Part shown: piece after piece, positions 34,957 to 47,049 of the stretch
How positions within the stretch are numbered: position 1 is the first letter of the stretch
How the letters are laid out: the number at the start of each line of letters is the position of its first letter
Assembly (NCBI GenBank): GCA_001949185.1
Contig: BDGG01000005.1
Span: forward strand, 248,001 to 312,000
Length of the DNA: 64,000 nt
Direction: 5' to 3'
DNA from: Ramazzottius varieornatus
Lineage: Eukaryota; Tardigrada; Eutardigrada; Parachela; Ramazzottiidae
Notes under the pieces: model-generated
What the model saw: the letters and a program-made list of their open reading frames with translations, nothing else
Told to the model about the DNA's origin: nothing
The model's database searches: none
Program-made: the position numbers and the translations under genes

Positions 34957-37900
34957 ATGGCTGATCCGCAGTTGTATCACGCTTACGGCATCAGAAATGA
35001 CCTATCGGACATTCTTTTCTTCGTGGACGAAACCAATGTGGTTTATGCCGCTGGCGCCCATATTGTCCTCCATAATTGTGAATCAAATGCTCAAAAATTT
35101 ATTTCCCTACCCGAAAATGGAAACGTAAGTTCATGTCAACCAATTCTCCACTTCCACTGCGCCGTTTAGAACGAAATGAAAGTTGATATCCACCGTTGCA
35201 GAAGCTCACGGCAATGGCCATGGCTCGTGGGCAGTTCCTGGCCTACGCCGAAACCACCGATCCCTTCGCCACCATCGTTATATTTGACTTATCAAGCTTC
35301 CGGAAGAAGCGTACCTTGGTCACCAACGAGGTTGGCTCTCCCAAGTACACCGCCCTCGACTTCTCCGACTCCGGGAAGCAGATTGCCGGCCTAGGTGGCG
35401 CACCAGAGTTTAACCTCGTCTACTGGTGGTGGGAAAAACCCAAGGTAATTGGCCAAGCCAAGGTCGGCCAGGAAGCCAGAGTGGTCAAAGTCTGTCCCAG
35501 AGATGCCAACAGGATCGCCGTTTGTGGCACAGGGATGCTCAAGATATTCCGGGTGGACGAGAATCAGCTGAAGCTCGAACCAAAATCTGTGGCGAAAGTC
35601 AACGAATATTTCGACTTTGTTTCGTTGGCTTGGGTCAGCGAGTTTCGTATGCTGCTCGGCACATCTCAAGGCCAAGTCGTCATTTGGGAAGACGGTACTT
35701 TAATCTCGGACATTCTGGATCCCGGTGCATCGTTGTCTCTGTACTCCATGAAGGTAACAGCAGGTAATTAATCCGTCATGAAGTATCCTCAACCAACCAA
35801 AAGTTCTGACGCATGCTGCAAACTCGATCAGATTATTTTCCCAATTGGCGCACATTCTCCCGTGAAATTGGCCACAAGTTCGCTCCACTTGGAAAGACGA
35901 TCTGATTAAGGTCATTTGCCGGGCTCCCGCATACTATATTCTTGCGCGATCTTTCTGTTGGAGCTACATTGAACGGTTTCGTGTACGGACCCGTATTTGC
36001 TAACCTGCGGGAAATATTCTCAGGTTTTCAAGAAGGATGGAGCACCAAACGTGATCGACCATCTCATTCTCCACCCTCACGGTTTCCTTTGTTCCAGTTC
36101 GGCAGGAACTCTCAAATATTTTGAACTATCAAAAGACGGGGCTTACACTCACCAGAAAGACCTGAAGATCCTCATTGAAGACAAGGCCTTGGAGTACGGC
36201 ATTCTGGATGAGCAGCGTATCCTCGACCTGACCATCAGTCCTTCCGGGGAGACCGTCGCAGTGGCCACCGACAAGCGCCAAATATTCTCCGTCAAACTAC
36301 GAGAGCTCAAAAGAAGCAAAGATGACTACTACAAGATGAAGCCGCTTTGTTACCTGCTGCACAACAACCCAGTCCATGCCATCGACATCAGTGTCCGGAA
36401 ACCTCTCATCGTCACCTGTGCAGCAGACCGGACTATTCGCATATGGAATTTTTACAATCGCGGCTGCGAAATATGGAAAAAGTTCCCTGAAGAACCACAT
36501 TCGGTTGCGATCCATCCTAGTGGGTTTTATTTACTTGCTGGTTTCACGGACAAGCTGAAGATGATGCACATTTTGAATGATGATATCCGCACTGTTCGGG
36601 AACTCGCGATCCGAGGCTGTCGCGAAGTCAGGTTTTCTTATGGCGGCCATTTGTTCGCTGCAGCCAATGGATCCATTATCCAGGTGGGTAAGTGCCAAGC
36701 ACCCCTGCAAAAACAAACAAAGTATTGTAAGTCTACCTGATCATTTTTCTCAAGCATAAAATTCTACAGTAGTCCACGTCGGTAAATGCCTTTACCCGGA
36801 TTATCATCTCGAGTGGCGCACGCTTTCACTGATACTAATGAGAACGTTCGCCACTTGGGAAAAAATGTATGGGTGAATTATACCGGAGCTCCAGTTTCCG
36901 AACTAGTTTGCTCTTATTCATTCACAAAGAAAATTTCCTTGATATCCTTCCAGGTGTTTTCGACCATCCAATTCGACAACATCGTCAGTCTGAAAGGCCA
37001 TACTTCACGTATCCGCTGCATCGTCTGGACGAGAGACGACTTTCGGATATTTTCCTCCAGCCAAGATGGGTCCCTGTTCGAGTGGAACGTAACCCGTGGA
37101 GAGATCCTCCATGAGATCATCCTGCGTGGTACCATCTTCGTCTCGATAGCGCCAGCAGTCGACGGAGAAACCGCGTTGGCCGTAACAGCAGATGGAACGT
37201 TACGGGAGATCGTCACCGGCCAAACGAAACGGACCTTCACATGCCCTCTGGGAACCCTGACCCTCGTCAGTATATCGCAGTTCGGGAAGACTGCGCTGTT
37301 CGGGACTGTGGAAGGCAAACTCCTCCTACTTCCGTTTCCTATACCGGTACCGGATGAAGGAGAAAATTTGACATGGATCGACATACCGGCGCATCAGAAG
37401 GAAATCACGAAAGCCACTCTATCTCACGACGACCAGCTTCTCATCACCGCTAGTGCCGATGGGAACGTCTTCGTGTGGAAGGTGGGGGAAGGAGACTTGG
37501 CTAAGGTCCTACGACGAGATAAACCGTCGCCGTATGTCGACGAGATTCTAATTGAAAAGAAAGAACTGGAGCAACGCAATGTCCAGATTCTCGACTTAAC
37601 CACCAAGGCGGAAGAGATTCAGCTGGAGAACGAATATCAGAAACGCGCGAAAGATGCCATGTATAGTGAGAAGATCAAGGACCTCACCGATAGCTTTACG
37701 AAAGAAATCGACCTTTTGAAGGTAAGCGCTAGCCGCTCTGAACAACATCACCATGTACCTGCATACCCCTAACTACGAAACAGTCATGGGTCATTGCATG
37801 TAGGTGCGTGAGATATTTCAGCCTGGCTTGCCTGTTCTCATTTAGCCGGTTTTCAATGTCTTTTTCCCCAGACCAAAAACGAAAAGCAAGCACTAGAGAA

Positions 37901-40526
37901 AGATCAAGCAGAACAACAGCACCAACAGGAAATGACGCTGATGATCGCGAAGTTCAACCATGACCTACTTGAGCAGGAGCGAATAACGAACCAAAAACTG
38001 CTCCTTGAGTACGAAAAGTACGCCGAACTGATTATCGAGAAGGAGAAGCAAGAAACCGACTTCAAGGACCAAATACAGGAAGTAGCGGCCTCGAAAGAAG
38101 ATGCGATAGAGCGGTTGACTGTTCACTACGAAACGAAGATCGAGTCGCTTCACTCCATTCTCGACAAGACTCAGAGAGAGTTCGCCGATTACATGAAAGA
38201 GCATGACGAGCTACGGCACATGATTGAAGAGGATTCTGACATGGAAATCATCGATATACGAGCTCGGTATGAAACGGCCATCTTCGAGCTAAAAGAAAGC
38301 AATATGAAGCTGAAAGGAGAAAACGGTGTCATGAAGAAAAAGATCAACAATCTGTTAAAAGACATCGACGATCACAAGGCAGAAGTAATGAAGTTTCAGG
38401 CAGATTTAGCCAAACAGATGTCGGTCACGAAGGGACTCGAAAAAGAAATCGAGTCATGGAAGAAAGAACTGAAAGAGCGGGAAGAAAACGTACAGGAGAA
38501 AGAGAAGCGCATTCATGAACTCAAGAAGAAGAACCAGGAGCTGGAAAAGTTCAAGTTCGTTCTGGATTTCAAGATCAAAGAATTAAGGAAACAGATCGAA
38601 CCCAAGGATGACGAGATTACGGAGCAGAATAAAAAGATCAGAGAACTCGAGGAGCAAATTGAAAGCTTGGACATCAAGATCCTCGATCTGAAAAGCGAAA
38701 TGCGCACACTGAATACGACCCTGGAGTTCACTCGGCGCGAGCGGGATAAGGCTAATCAAGGAATGAAAGAGCGGGATGTCTTTATACGACGCTTTCAAGG
38801 TAAGATTGAAAGCTTCCTTGCAACATTTCCCGCTGTACAAAAATGAAATTATGGGAACCCGGCAAAAGAAACGTACAACACCGTTATATGTCAAGTGGCA
38901 CACTCGTCCAGCCAATAACGATGGGAACGTGCGCCACTGATCAATGGTCTTTTACGGTTTATTTGCAGACCTCCCAATTTGTATTCAAAACGATTCCTAT
39001 CTTTTGTTCCGTCAGGTGAGATGGAACTTGCCGTGCGGAATATCAGTGATGCCCAAAAGTTCCGCCATGGGTTCCTCGCCATCTACCAGAATTACATGGT
39101 ATCAAGTAGCGAACAGAGTGCTGCATCAATCTGCGATGGTTCTTCCGATCAGGAACGCGCCCTTGCCAATGAAAACCTTGAACTAAAGACAGCTGTCGCT
39201 GACGCAAAAGTACAATACCAGCGGAAGACCGACGTTCTCTCCCGGAAGTTATGGAATATGATGCAGCAGAACACAAACCTGATCGAAGAAATTAACATCT
39301 TCCGGCGTGAAATGACCGCTCTCCGCACCCGCCTCAACCTCCTCGACACCGCAGTGCAGGGTATCAACCCCAAGAGGAAGGACGAGTTCACGAAGATCCA
39401 AATGCTCCTCAAAGACGTCGAAGAAGCCAAGATGGCCGAATTGGAAAAGACCGGCGTCATTGACTTGTACCGGCACGAACTACGCCGGTTACACTTACTG
39501 CTCATCCTAATGCGGAAGGTTCTTCATAATGACACCGGACCAGGCGTACAAGAAGTCATATCCAAACTCCAAGAAGTGCAACTTCCTCCTTTGGTCGGAC
39601 AGTCTAAGATCGATCTGGTCTCCGACGTGGTGATCGGAAAAGTAACCCAAGCCATGACCAATCTCACACAGAAGTATCCAGGCACACATCGACCCGGAAC
39701 ACCTTACGGTCACAGAGCTCAGGTACCTCCGAAGGAAGCAGCCTTACCAGTCTTTCCTAAACCTGAAGGAGAAGCCCAAGTACCTCCCAAGCAGCTGCAG
39801 TTCCTGAAAAGTCTCATGAACATATCAGAACATCCTCCGCGCTCAAAATCTCAGCAGAAACTCGAGCCTCATTCTCGTCCTCCATCTGCAAAGACACCGT
39901 CACAGCAGCAGCAGCTGCAACAGGAAGCTCAGGAAGGGCTCTTGAACCATCCGACACCCTCCAAAATTCGCACACTTGATCACCATGGCCGTCCGCGTCC
40001 TGTAAAGGCAAAGTCAAAGTTGAATCAAGAGGAGCCGCCTGCGGTAAATGCAGGCGACGCTCCATCAACGCCGCCTGATTCGGCAGGCGTTGTGACGATA
40101 GTGGACACCGCAGAAGTGCCAGCATTGAGCCCTAGTCCCGAACCACCTGCACCTCCTCCCGAAGGACCGCAGGAAAACTTGCAGCCAGCTTCCGATGTGC
40201 TGGTACCGGACATGCCGCAAACACAATCACAGAATCCTGAAGAAGTAGCGACCAGTCCGGAGAGTCAGCCGCTGGCAGCACTCGAGACGGTTGCTCCCAG
40301 TGCGCAACGAGCAAATCTTCCCTTATCGGAGCAGCAGCCGCAGCAGTCCACAGTACCTGCTTTCGAAGTGCCTGCGTCGGAAGCTCCAGCATTGGATGCA
40401 CCTGTAGGGGACGTGCTGGTAGTTGAGACTCCGACATCAGGTATACCTGCACCGGCAGTTCCTGCGCTCGTTCCTCAGGAGCCTGTAACAGATGGACAAG
40501 TAAATCCGCCACAGTCGCCGTCATAG
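34957..40526 (+). CDS. CFAP57: cilia- and flagella-associated protein 57 (WDR65) with extended tail
   Basis: Axonemal WD-repeat protein linked to inner dynein arms. Six exons join in phase: 34957-35124, 35202-35753, 36024-36683, 36954-37721, 37872-38799, 39016-40526, for about 1528 aa. Exons 1-4 encode two WD40 propellers (LIVTCAADRTIRIWNF, LLITASADGNVFVWKV). From about residue 690 a long charged coiled coil runs through exon 5 and half of exon 6. The last roughly 270 residues are Pro/Ala/Gln-rich and disordered, which makes this longer than the roughly 1250 aa usual for vertebrate CFAP57. Introns 2, 3 and 5 each carry a hairpin repeat. The frame would permit a TTG at 34951, but the ATG at 34957 is preferred. 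Confidence 0.93.
35818..35909. repeat. hairpin repeat copy D, CFAP57 intron 2
   Basis: AAACTCGATCAGATTATTTT leads into CCAATTGGCGCAC. The right arm is GCTCCACTTGGAAAGACGA, then TCTGATTA. Both arms are mutated but clearly paired. Confidence 0.75.
36808..36863. repeat. hairpin repeat copy E, CFAP57 intron 3
   Basis: The inner arms are CGAGTGGCGCACGC and AACGTTCGCCACTTGG, with a short loop. The outer arms are lost. Confidence 0.75.
38891..38940. repeat. hairpin repeat copy F, CFAP57 intron 5
   Basis: The inner arms are CAAGTGGCACAC and AACGTGCGCCACTGA around CCAGCCAATAACGATGGG. The outer arms are not preserved. Confidence 0.75.
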
Positions 40527-40873
40527 TTAAAGTTTGTCAAACGATGATGCCGGCCAATGGTTCTACGAGCTCCACGTAAATTTCTGATGTCAGCAGCGTA
40601 CCGTGGTTTTTAAATGTTTCGGTAGTCAAGAGTCCAGTTCAGGAGTATTACACATATCCATAGTCTTGAAGAAGTATCACAAAATCTGTTTCTCAGACTC
40701 AGAGGGTTGACCGTCGACCGACCTAACAACAGGATACAAACTCTCTGTCGTAGCTTCCGAGGAGGTACCGTATCCAGTCTGCTTGGTTCCCAGCCACCAG
40801 CCACCATTTCCTGTGAAGCTCTTGTACATATACCCCGACAATAGCGTCACAGCGAATCAATTATACAGTTTTA
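40527..40873. other. tail-to-tail spacer with a degenerate GNAT-end duplicate
   Basis: This lies between the stop of CFAP57 (+) and the stop of the acetyltransferase (-). At 40766-40800 the minus strand encodes GGWEPSRLDT, close to DGWETGRLDT at the end of the neighbouring acetyltransferase. This is a local remnant or an alternative end. Confidence 0.4.
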
Positions 40874-41419
40874 CTATGAGCGTGTTAAGCCAGAAGATTC
40901 AAGTAAGTGTTCCAAGGCATTCGTGTCCAGTCTTCCGGTTTCCCAGCCATCGTCGACGGTGAGATTGTCGAACCCAAGGCTCGAATAAAACATCTTCGCT
41001 GGATTGGTTTTTAGTACGCTAAGTCGCAACTGACATCCTCCGCTGTCAAGTGTACGTTTACTAACATGAGCCAGTAGTAACTTCCCAATTCCCAGCTTTC
41101 GATGGGCTGGCTTCACGTACAGGTCTTCCAGAAACATCCCTTTACCGCGCCACGTGGAATAAAACGGAAAGAATACCGCATAGCCGATAATTTTATCCGT
41201 TGTCCTGTCCACCGCCAAAAGAGTTTGAAACGAAGCTTGCTGGTTGTCGCCGAACCCGTCTCGACGAAGAATCTCCGCTGTGATCTGAGGAGCGTAGGGG
41301 TACCCTTGAAACGATGCCAGTTCCCGGATGAGGTCCATTATCGTATTACAATCATTCTCCGTTCCGGGTCTAATTAGGACATCCCGGATCTTCGTACTCT
41401 CTTCCCATGCACATGCCAT
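40874..41419 (-). CDS. GNAT acetyltransferase, spermidine/thialysine N-acetyltransferase-like (SAT1/SAT2 family)
   Basis: Single-exon gene, 181 aa, of the usual size for diamine acetyltransferases. The N-terminus IRPGTENDCNTIMDLIRELA and the segment SFQTLLAVD match the family. The acetyl-CoA-binding part reads MFLEDLYVKPAHRKLGIGKL, where RKLGIGK corresponds to the Q/RxxGxG/A loop. VFFPFYSTWRGKGMFLED is characteristic of SAT1/SAT2. Family members acetylate polyamines or thialysine with acetyl-CoA in the cytosol, and the exact substrate cannot be told from sequence. It is head to head with the coiled-coil gene at 41757, with 337 bp between start codons. Confidence 0.88.
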   Translation of the reverse strand: MACAWEESTKIRDVLIRPGTENDCNTIMDLIRELASFQGYPYAPQITAEILRRDGFGDNQQASFQTLLAVDRTTDKIIGYAVFFPFYSTWRGKGMFLEDLYVKPAHRKLGIGKLLLAHVSKRTLDSGGCQLRLSVLKTNPAKMFYSSLGFDNLTVDDGWETGRLDTNALEHLLESSGLTRS

Positions 41420-41756
41420 TACAGATCGTAAATCTGTTTATGCCGAAACTGAACCTTCTGTTACTGTTACTGTTATAGCTTGCAAGCTTTTGTGGTGTTT
41501 CGAATCGTTCGATCGGCGCCCAAAGTCCAGGTTGATAAGACTGCGGATTTGCGATAAGACACGCTCCTATGCTGTTCCACATAATTTCCGTCAATGACTC
41601 AATGGAACTGTGGAACCAATGGAACGTTACACTTGATTATTGATTCGACTGTTCACTCACTAAACTGTTTTGAGTTTTGGCTTTTGAGGAAAACTGATTC
41701 CGGAGCTTCGTCTATATTGCAGGATTCCTCTGTTACGTGGAAAGGGGAGGAAAACG

Positions 41757-42359
41757 ATGGACAGCGTTCCGGAGAACATCGGCGTTGCAGAGGTTCGTAG
41801 CCTGTTCAAGCAGCTGGAGAGAGAGGCAGAGGATGGCGAGCAGCAGCTGATCGACGCTGCACGGAGGATTGTCCTGGAGGAAGAATTCATCGATGCATTA
41901 ATGCTACGATGCGAGGAGCTGGATACGGACTTCCACCGCATCGGTTACTCAGCCAAGAGTGTGGAGGACAAAGCGGACACATTCCGAGGTCGACTCGAAG
42001 AAGTGTCGAATGAACTTGTGATGCTGGAATCGAACCTGCCTCTACTGACTAACCCGACCTCCTCAGACAAGAATTCCGTCGATGCTCAAGAAGTGTACCA
42101 GAAGCTGGAACTGCTATGCCAGCGTCATGCCTTTCTTGCAGATAGTTTTCGACATGTCGTAGGGCAAGCTGGCCTAAACGGCAGCACCGAGATGGATCTC
42201 AACGCTGAATCATCAAGCTCGTCCCAAACGGATCCTTCTGGAGCTGTTCCCTCTCGTCATGCCGTCAACGAAGCTCTGGTAAAGTTGTCGGAGGGCAAGA
42301 TTTTACAGGAACAGCTGGAGTGGCAGCTGTCGGACCTGCGAGAGAAACTGAGTAGCTAG
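41757..42359 (+). CDS. unidentified 200-aa coiled-coil protein
   Basis: Single open exon starting MDSVPENIGVAEVRSLFKQL. It is mostly helical and charged, with heptad-like segments in residues 10-90 (LEREAEDGEQQLIDAARRIV, VEDKADTFRGRLEEV) and again at the C-terminus (ILQEQLEWQLSDLREKLSS). A Ser-rich linker separates them. No family was recognised. Length and composition would fit a small structural subunit of a cytoskeletal or kinetochore complex, which is speculation. Confidence 0.6.
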   Translation: MDSVPENIGVAEVRSLFKQLEREAEDGEQQLIDAARRIVLEEEFIDALMLRCEELDTDFHRIGYSAKSVEDKADTFRGRLEEVSNELVMLESNLPLLTNPTSSDKNSVDAQEVYQKLELLCQRHAFLADSFRHVVGQAGLNGSTEMDLNAESSSSSQTDPSGAVPSRHAVNEALVKLSEGKILQEQLEWQLSDLREKLSS

Positions 42360-42539
42360 AAGTCTTTCAGTAAATTTTCTTGAGATTCGGGAGTGATTGT
42401 CTGGTTTACTGCTGTCTTCTACGTTCTCCAGTTCTCATTCGGTCAGCTCCTCCGTTTTTTGAATTATTATACGTCGGAGTTTCATTTCACAAAACGAAAC
42501 ACTAAACAAACATCCTGAACCGTCGCTTTAGCACAGAGA

Positions 42540-42728
42540 ATGACTGTAAAATCAGTAGTAACTTCGATAAAACTCAAGAAGAATGTGTATTGTCAGAACA
42601 AAGCTCTTGGGGAAGCTGCCACACAACTAGGGAAGATTAGTTTGAGCAAGGCATATAATTCTGGACCACTCACACTTTTTGTCAAGACTAATGAGGAAGG
42701 CGACTTAAATTACACTTTCCTGCCGTAA
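42540..42728 (+). CDS. possible small ORF, 62 aa
   Basis: Starts MTVKSVVTSIKLKKNVYCQN and ends just before the convergent stop of PACSIN at 42737. The predicted peptide is basic, with no domain. It could be a genuine small gene or chance. There is no splice or family evidence. Confidence 0.2.
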   Translation: MTVKSVVTSIKLKKNVYCQNKALGEAATQLGKISLSKAYNSGPLTLFVKTNEEGDLNYTFLP

Positions 42729-42736
42729 TTTTCAAA

Positions 42737-45448
42737 TCAGACGTTCTCGACATAGTCAGCCGGAAACAGGCCAACCTTCCCATCCTTTCGACCCTTACAC
42801 CACCCTTGCTCATCCTTTTCTGCAATCTTCTCAAACAAATCACCTAAAAAAAGCCAAGAACATGCTCTGAAGACAACGCTATAACCAGCTTTTAGTTCGG
42901 CAGGAAAGGTTCTCTAGCGCCACGTACCTTCTTTGAAGTTTAGTTCGTCCTCTTCCTCCCCACTGTATGAGTATAGTGCCCGTACTTTTACACCAGGTTT
43001 TGAATGCTCTGCTTGTGTGTCGGCCGTTTCGGAAAATTCTTCGTGGAATGGGTTATCAAGACTGAAATGAAAATCTTCAGTGTAAGCACACAAAAGAAAG
43101 AAAGCTGGGCATCCAGAAACACTTCCGGCTCCCAGTGGGCTTCGCGGTCGGGAAGCCAGCTCAAATTCTCAAAACTGCCTGTAAGTAAAATGTCGAAGCT
43201 GACCGTTTAAGATTTCACAGCGGCAAGGATTAAAACATGACACTTTGATTCTGGTAGGATAATCTAAGCGGTTTCATGGTCGGACCCATCCGAACCAAAT
43301 GGGTTAGTTTCCTCCTTGGCTTTCGGTTCCTCCTTGGCGTATACTTTCCGCACAGGAGGCACCGGCTTCGAGGCTTTCGGTGACAGCGGAGGATACCTAA
43401 ACAAAAGGAACGTCAACTCAACGAACATCAGTGCAGGAAAAGAAGGAGGACAGAAAATTTCGCTTACAGAGACTCTACTTCGCGTGGAGGAGGTGCTGGT
43501 GAAGAAGCTGTCGCTACAGGTGAAGGCTCGCGGACAGATGTCTCTCTTTCTTCAGTCCTTCCGTCTTCTTCATCAGACTCGAACGGATTGCTGGAGTTGA
43601 GCGATTCCCTAAACGTCCCCACAGTTGTCCAAAGCTCTGCCACTTACTACTAATCTTAAAGATAATACTCGCCATGCATACGACACAGGTTAGCCCACCG
43701 CAAGCCAAGCGTTGTTACTGGATGCCACAGCGTTATCACCAAACTTCATCCATTCATCACAAAAATTACGCAATGTTGTTACCTGGAGCTGGAATGTCGA
43801 ATACTCAGGTTGTCTCGACTAGCTGCCACCGGCTTTTGTGCATCACCGTTCACAGGTCTAGTAGTTGTCACCACGTTTTCCGTTCGATTGGAAAACGGCG
43901 TGACGGTGGTAGTAGTTGTTATTGTCACCGTCGAAGGTTCGTCGGTCTTCGGAGTCCATTTCTCTCGACTAATGGTCGAACCCGCACCGTCTCGGCGGAT
44001 CGTGAACTTGGACTTTTCGGTGATATCCCGGAGAGCAGGTGACCATTCCTGCAAAAGCAAGCACAAATTAGAGCACAGCTGATAACCGAAACGGAATGTC
44101 GGGCATTCTCAGACGGTTTCTCACCTCGAACTGCGGCCAGCTCATCGGCATGTCCACACCTCGTTGCATATCCCACCATTTCAAATCTGATCTGGCATCG
44201 GCGTTGTTGATGGTAGTTAAGTAATCGGCGCTAATCTGCTTCATGACGACGTCGTTTGATAAGTCCACGCTTTGATGCATAGCCAGCAATCTATCCTTGA
44301 AAAATTCTAAACGCTTATTCTCCATATCCTGACATCGCATGTACACCTGAAAGCGAATAACACTGTTATTAACAACCAAGAAACCAATATCGCTGCTAGA
44401 AGCTAACGGAAACTCAACGATCTGTCGAACCAACCTCTTTCATATCTTCCATATACCGCGCGTTATAAGCGTTCAAGTCTCTCAAGGCGTCTTCGTAGTT
44501 TCCACGAGCACTCTGCTTTTGAGCGGAGAGTTTGCTAAGCTCTTCTTCGATCTTCGCTCGCTGGAAAAATCGCAGTAATCATGAGTCCAGGCACCCATTA
44601 GTCAACTCCCGAACTCGCAAGGAGAACTAACAAGGAAACAAGGCTGCCGAACTTACCTGGTCGTCCGAAAAGTTCGAGTCGTTCTTGGCGTTATGTTGAC
44701 GGACTATGGCAGACTGTTCCTTCTGGCACAGGACATGGTACTCTTTCTTGCACTGCTCGACCACTTTGAGCTTCTTCGCCCACGGTTTTTGAGCCTGAAT
44801 TTCCACAAGTAAGTTACTACCTTCATTTTTGTACGACAAGAAAATTTCGTGCAGGATAATAAGCTTCATCAGTATAACTATGTACCTTCTTGAATTCTTC
44901 GTCCATTTCTTTCTTCTGCTTCAAAGTCAGGGACATCATGCTCTTATGATAGTTATCCTTCTGCCATCTCCTAACTTCGTTCTGGATCGCGGCTATTAGG
45001 TTATCCCGAACTCGTAGATGAACGTCGGCCTCTACCAGAGTAAACATTTGGGTGTGTCGACATTAGAGTAGAGTAACAGTATCTTTGAAAGGAGTGACTT
45101 TACCGCGATCGGCTGCAGTCAGATTTGCCTTCCATGCAGATTCCATCGATCCGTATTCCGGACCTGTTAACAGCAAATTAAACACGCGCAACAAATGAAG
45201 TGCAAAAATCCGATCTGCATGTCACACACGGCTATTTTACCTTTGTCAATATGTTTTCCCCACTTCTTGGCCCAACTCTTCATTGACGCCGCATAGTTTG
45301 CTTCGAGTTCGCATCGATCTTGCACCATTTCCACAAAGTCAGTGCATAACTGATTACCGTCCGTGATGCGCTTTGTCGTCTTCTTGTAGCCACCAGGTTC
45401 CCAAAAGCTCAGTCCTTCGATCTGATCGTCATCCAACTCGTCAGCCAT
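42737..45448 (-). CDS. PACSIN: PACSIN/syndapin: F-BAR, NPF motifs and SH3
   Basis: Membrane-curving endocytic adaptor. Eleven exons join in phase: 45448-45241, 45163-45104, 45031-44886, 44794-44657, 44560-44435, 44346-44125, 44048-43783, 43608-43468, 43396-43286, 43061-42928, 42843-42737, for about 552 aa. The F-BAR domain begins [20 protein letters not shown] and includes [21 protein letters not shown] Ser/Thr/Pro-rich linker carries three NPF motifs (SNPFE, TNPFG, DNPFH), which bind EH-domain proteins. The C-terminal SH3 has [15 protein letters not shown] and ends [11 protein letters not shown]; it should bind proline-rich dynamin and N-WASP. The donors of exon 5 (GTTGGT) and exon 9 (GTCCGA) are weak but are the ones that keep frame. 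Confidence 0.94.
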
Positions 45449-47049
45449 GGCGAGGATCCTGTAACGAAACGGGGAAGATTTCTAAGTCGAAGTCAGACGC
45501 ATATAGTTTTGATGAACTCGCGCAACTCCTAACAACGTGACAATCAGTTCAAAGCAATTACAGAGCTACCATAAACATAAAAGCGCGCTGTTATCGCTCG
45601 AGTGTTATCGAGTCATTACAAACCTGCAAATATGTTGGGAGTGGACGACAAACAAAATCACAACGAGTATCGTCGCGTTGATGCTCCTCTATTCGAACTT
45701 CTGTAGAACAAAAGTACCGCAATTGATATTCACACTCATAAATCACGACGAAGTGCTCCTCTTCTGCATCTTCTTCTCGGGAAATGTCCAGCCTTACCTA
45801 AAGGGTTCCGCTGCTCCAGAAGTTCCGTCCCAGATCCAGCGAGCTTTAACGACGTTTCCTCGCTGCCCAGGTAGCTTTCCCAGCGGCCAGAGCGGTACGG
45901 TCGACTCCTATAATATCATAAGCAGGTTTGATAAACGCGTTATCAGTGTTATTATCGTCTGGAAGAACCTGTCGCCGTCGTCGTCATACTTTAAGGTAAA
46001 GGTAAGCGCTCCCCGACGAAGTCACGATCGCGAAAGTATCACACCCTGTGAGAACTGAAGAATGTTTACAAAATCAAAATGTGCCTCATATGAGTCACGC
46101 ATTCCGAAGTGACAGGTGACGCGCCCTGCCGAAACCCCTGACCAGGCTGCCATGGATGTACCGCCACAGTCCACACACCGGTGCAGTACCGGTACCAGAG
46201 TGATTTCCATCGGCTTGCCAAATTTCGCCCTGCGCAGTGCTGTTTGTCAAGCCGTTAATGTTTCCCACCGCTACAGCCCTGCCATCCTGCCTCTGACCGG
46301 GCCTTACCTCCTTCACGGGGCATCTTACGCCCGGTCTGGACCGGGCACCAAAGACTGTGACAGTACCCAGTTTTGGCGTACGCCGCAACGGCGAAGGTGC
46401 CACCTCGCGGACTGCAGCAGCTTCGAAGCTTTGTACGGCTCTCCCGGTCGAGGCCGATCCCGCATTACGGTGTACTCTGTGTGGTCTCAACTAGGGAATA
46501 AATCTGATAGCCTAATGAGAGATAGTTCCCATAGGTAGAAGCATGACAAATCCGGAGGAAGATACTTCGTACAATCGCGGTCTAATAGACGGAGTCGCGG
46601 AGAACCACCGACATTCTCGACTCGAGAAAACGCGCTCGGTATCAATGACTACTCGCAATCTGGTCAAAGAGTTTCATGGTATTTATGTAACCGAATTAGA
46701 TGAAATGAGGTAGTGAGAAACGGAAACCGTAATGGTGAATGAGCGGGCTCCAGCAGGGACGCCAAAAGCCTAAAGCTAATAAAGATTAACGACTAAAACT
46801 ACCACTTGGAGGAAAAACACGAACAGATGAAATCATTTCTAACTTATCTCTCCAAGACAGAGACAAAAGAAAAATGCACTAGAACGTTTCGGATCAGGTG
46901 TCCGAAATATGACAGTAGATATTCCCCAAGTGAAGCCCTAATCACCAAATACATCGGGAATTCGCGAGTCTTCTGCATCGAACGAGCTGAATTTGGACGA
47001 GGATATCTGAGATCTTTTCCAGCCATGACGAATACTTGTGAAAACATTC
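45449..47049. other. gene-free stretch between PACSIN and SPOP
   Basis: No gene could be supported. 46100-46480 is GC-richer, with long antiparallel ORFs on both strands (about 130-140 codons), but neither frame shows a domain or splice structure. The rest is ordinary intergenic sequence. Confidence 0.4.

Noticed and set aside
46095-46538. Antiparallel ORFs of about 130-140 codons in a GC-rich stretch
   Set aside because: Neither frame shows a domain, signal peptide or splice support. High GC alone explains long ORFs.
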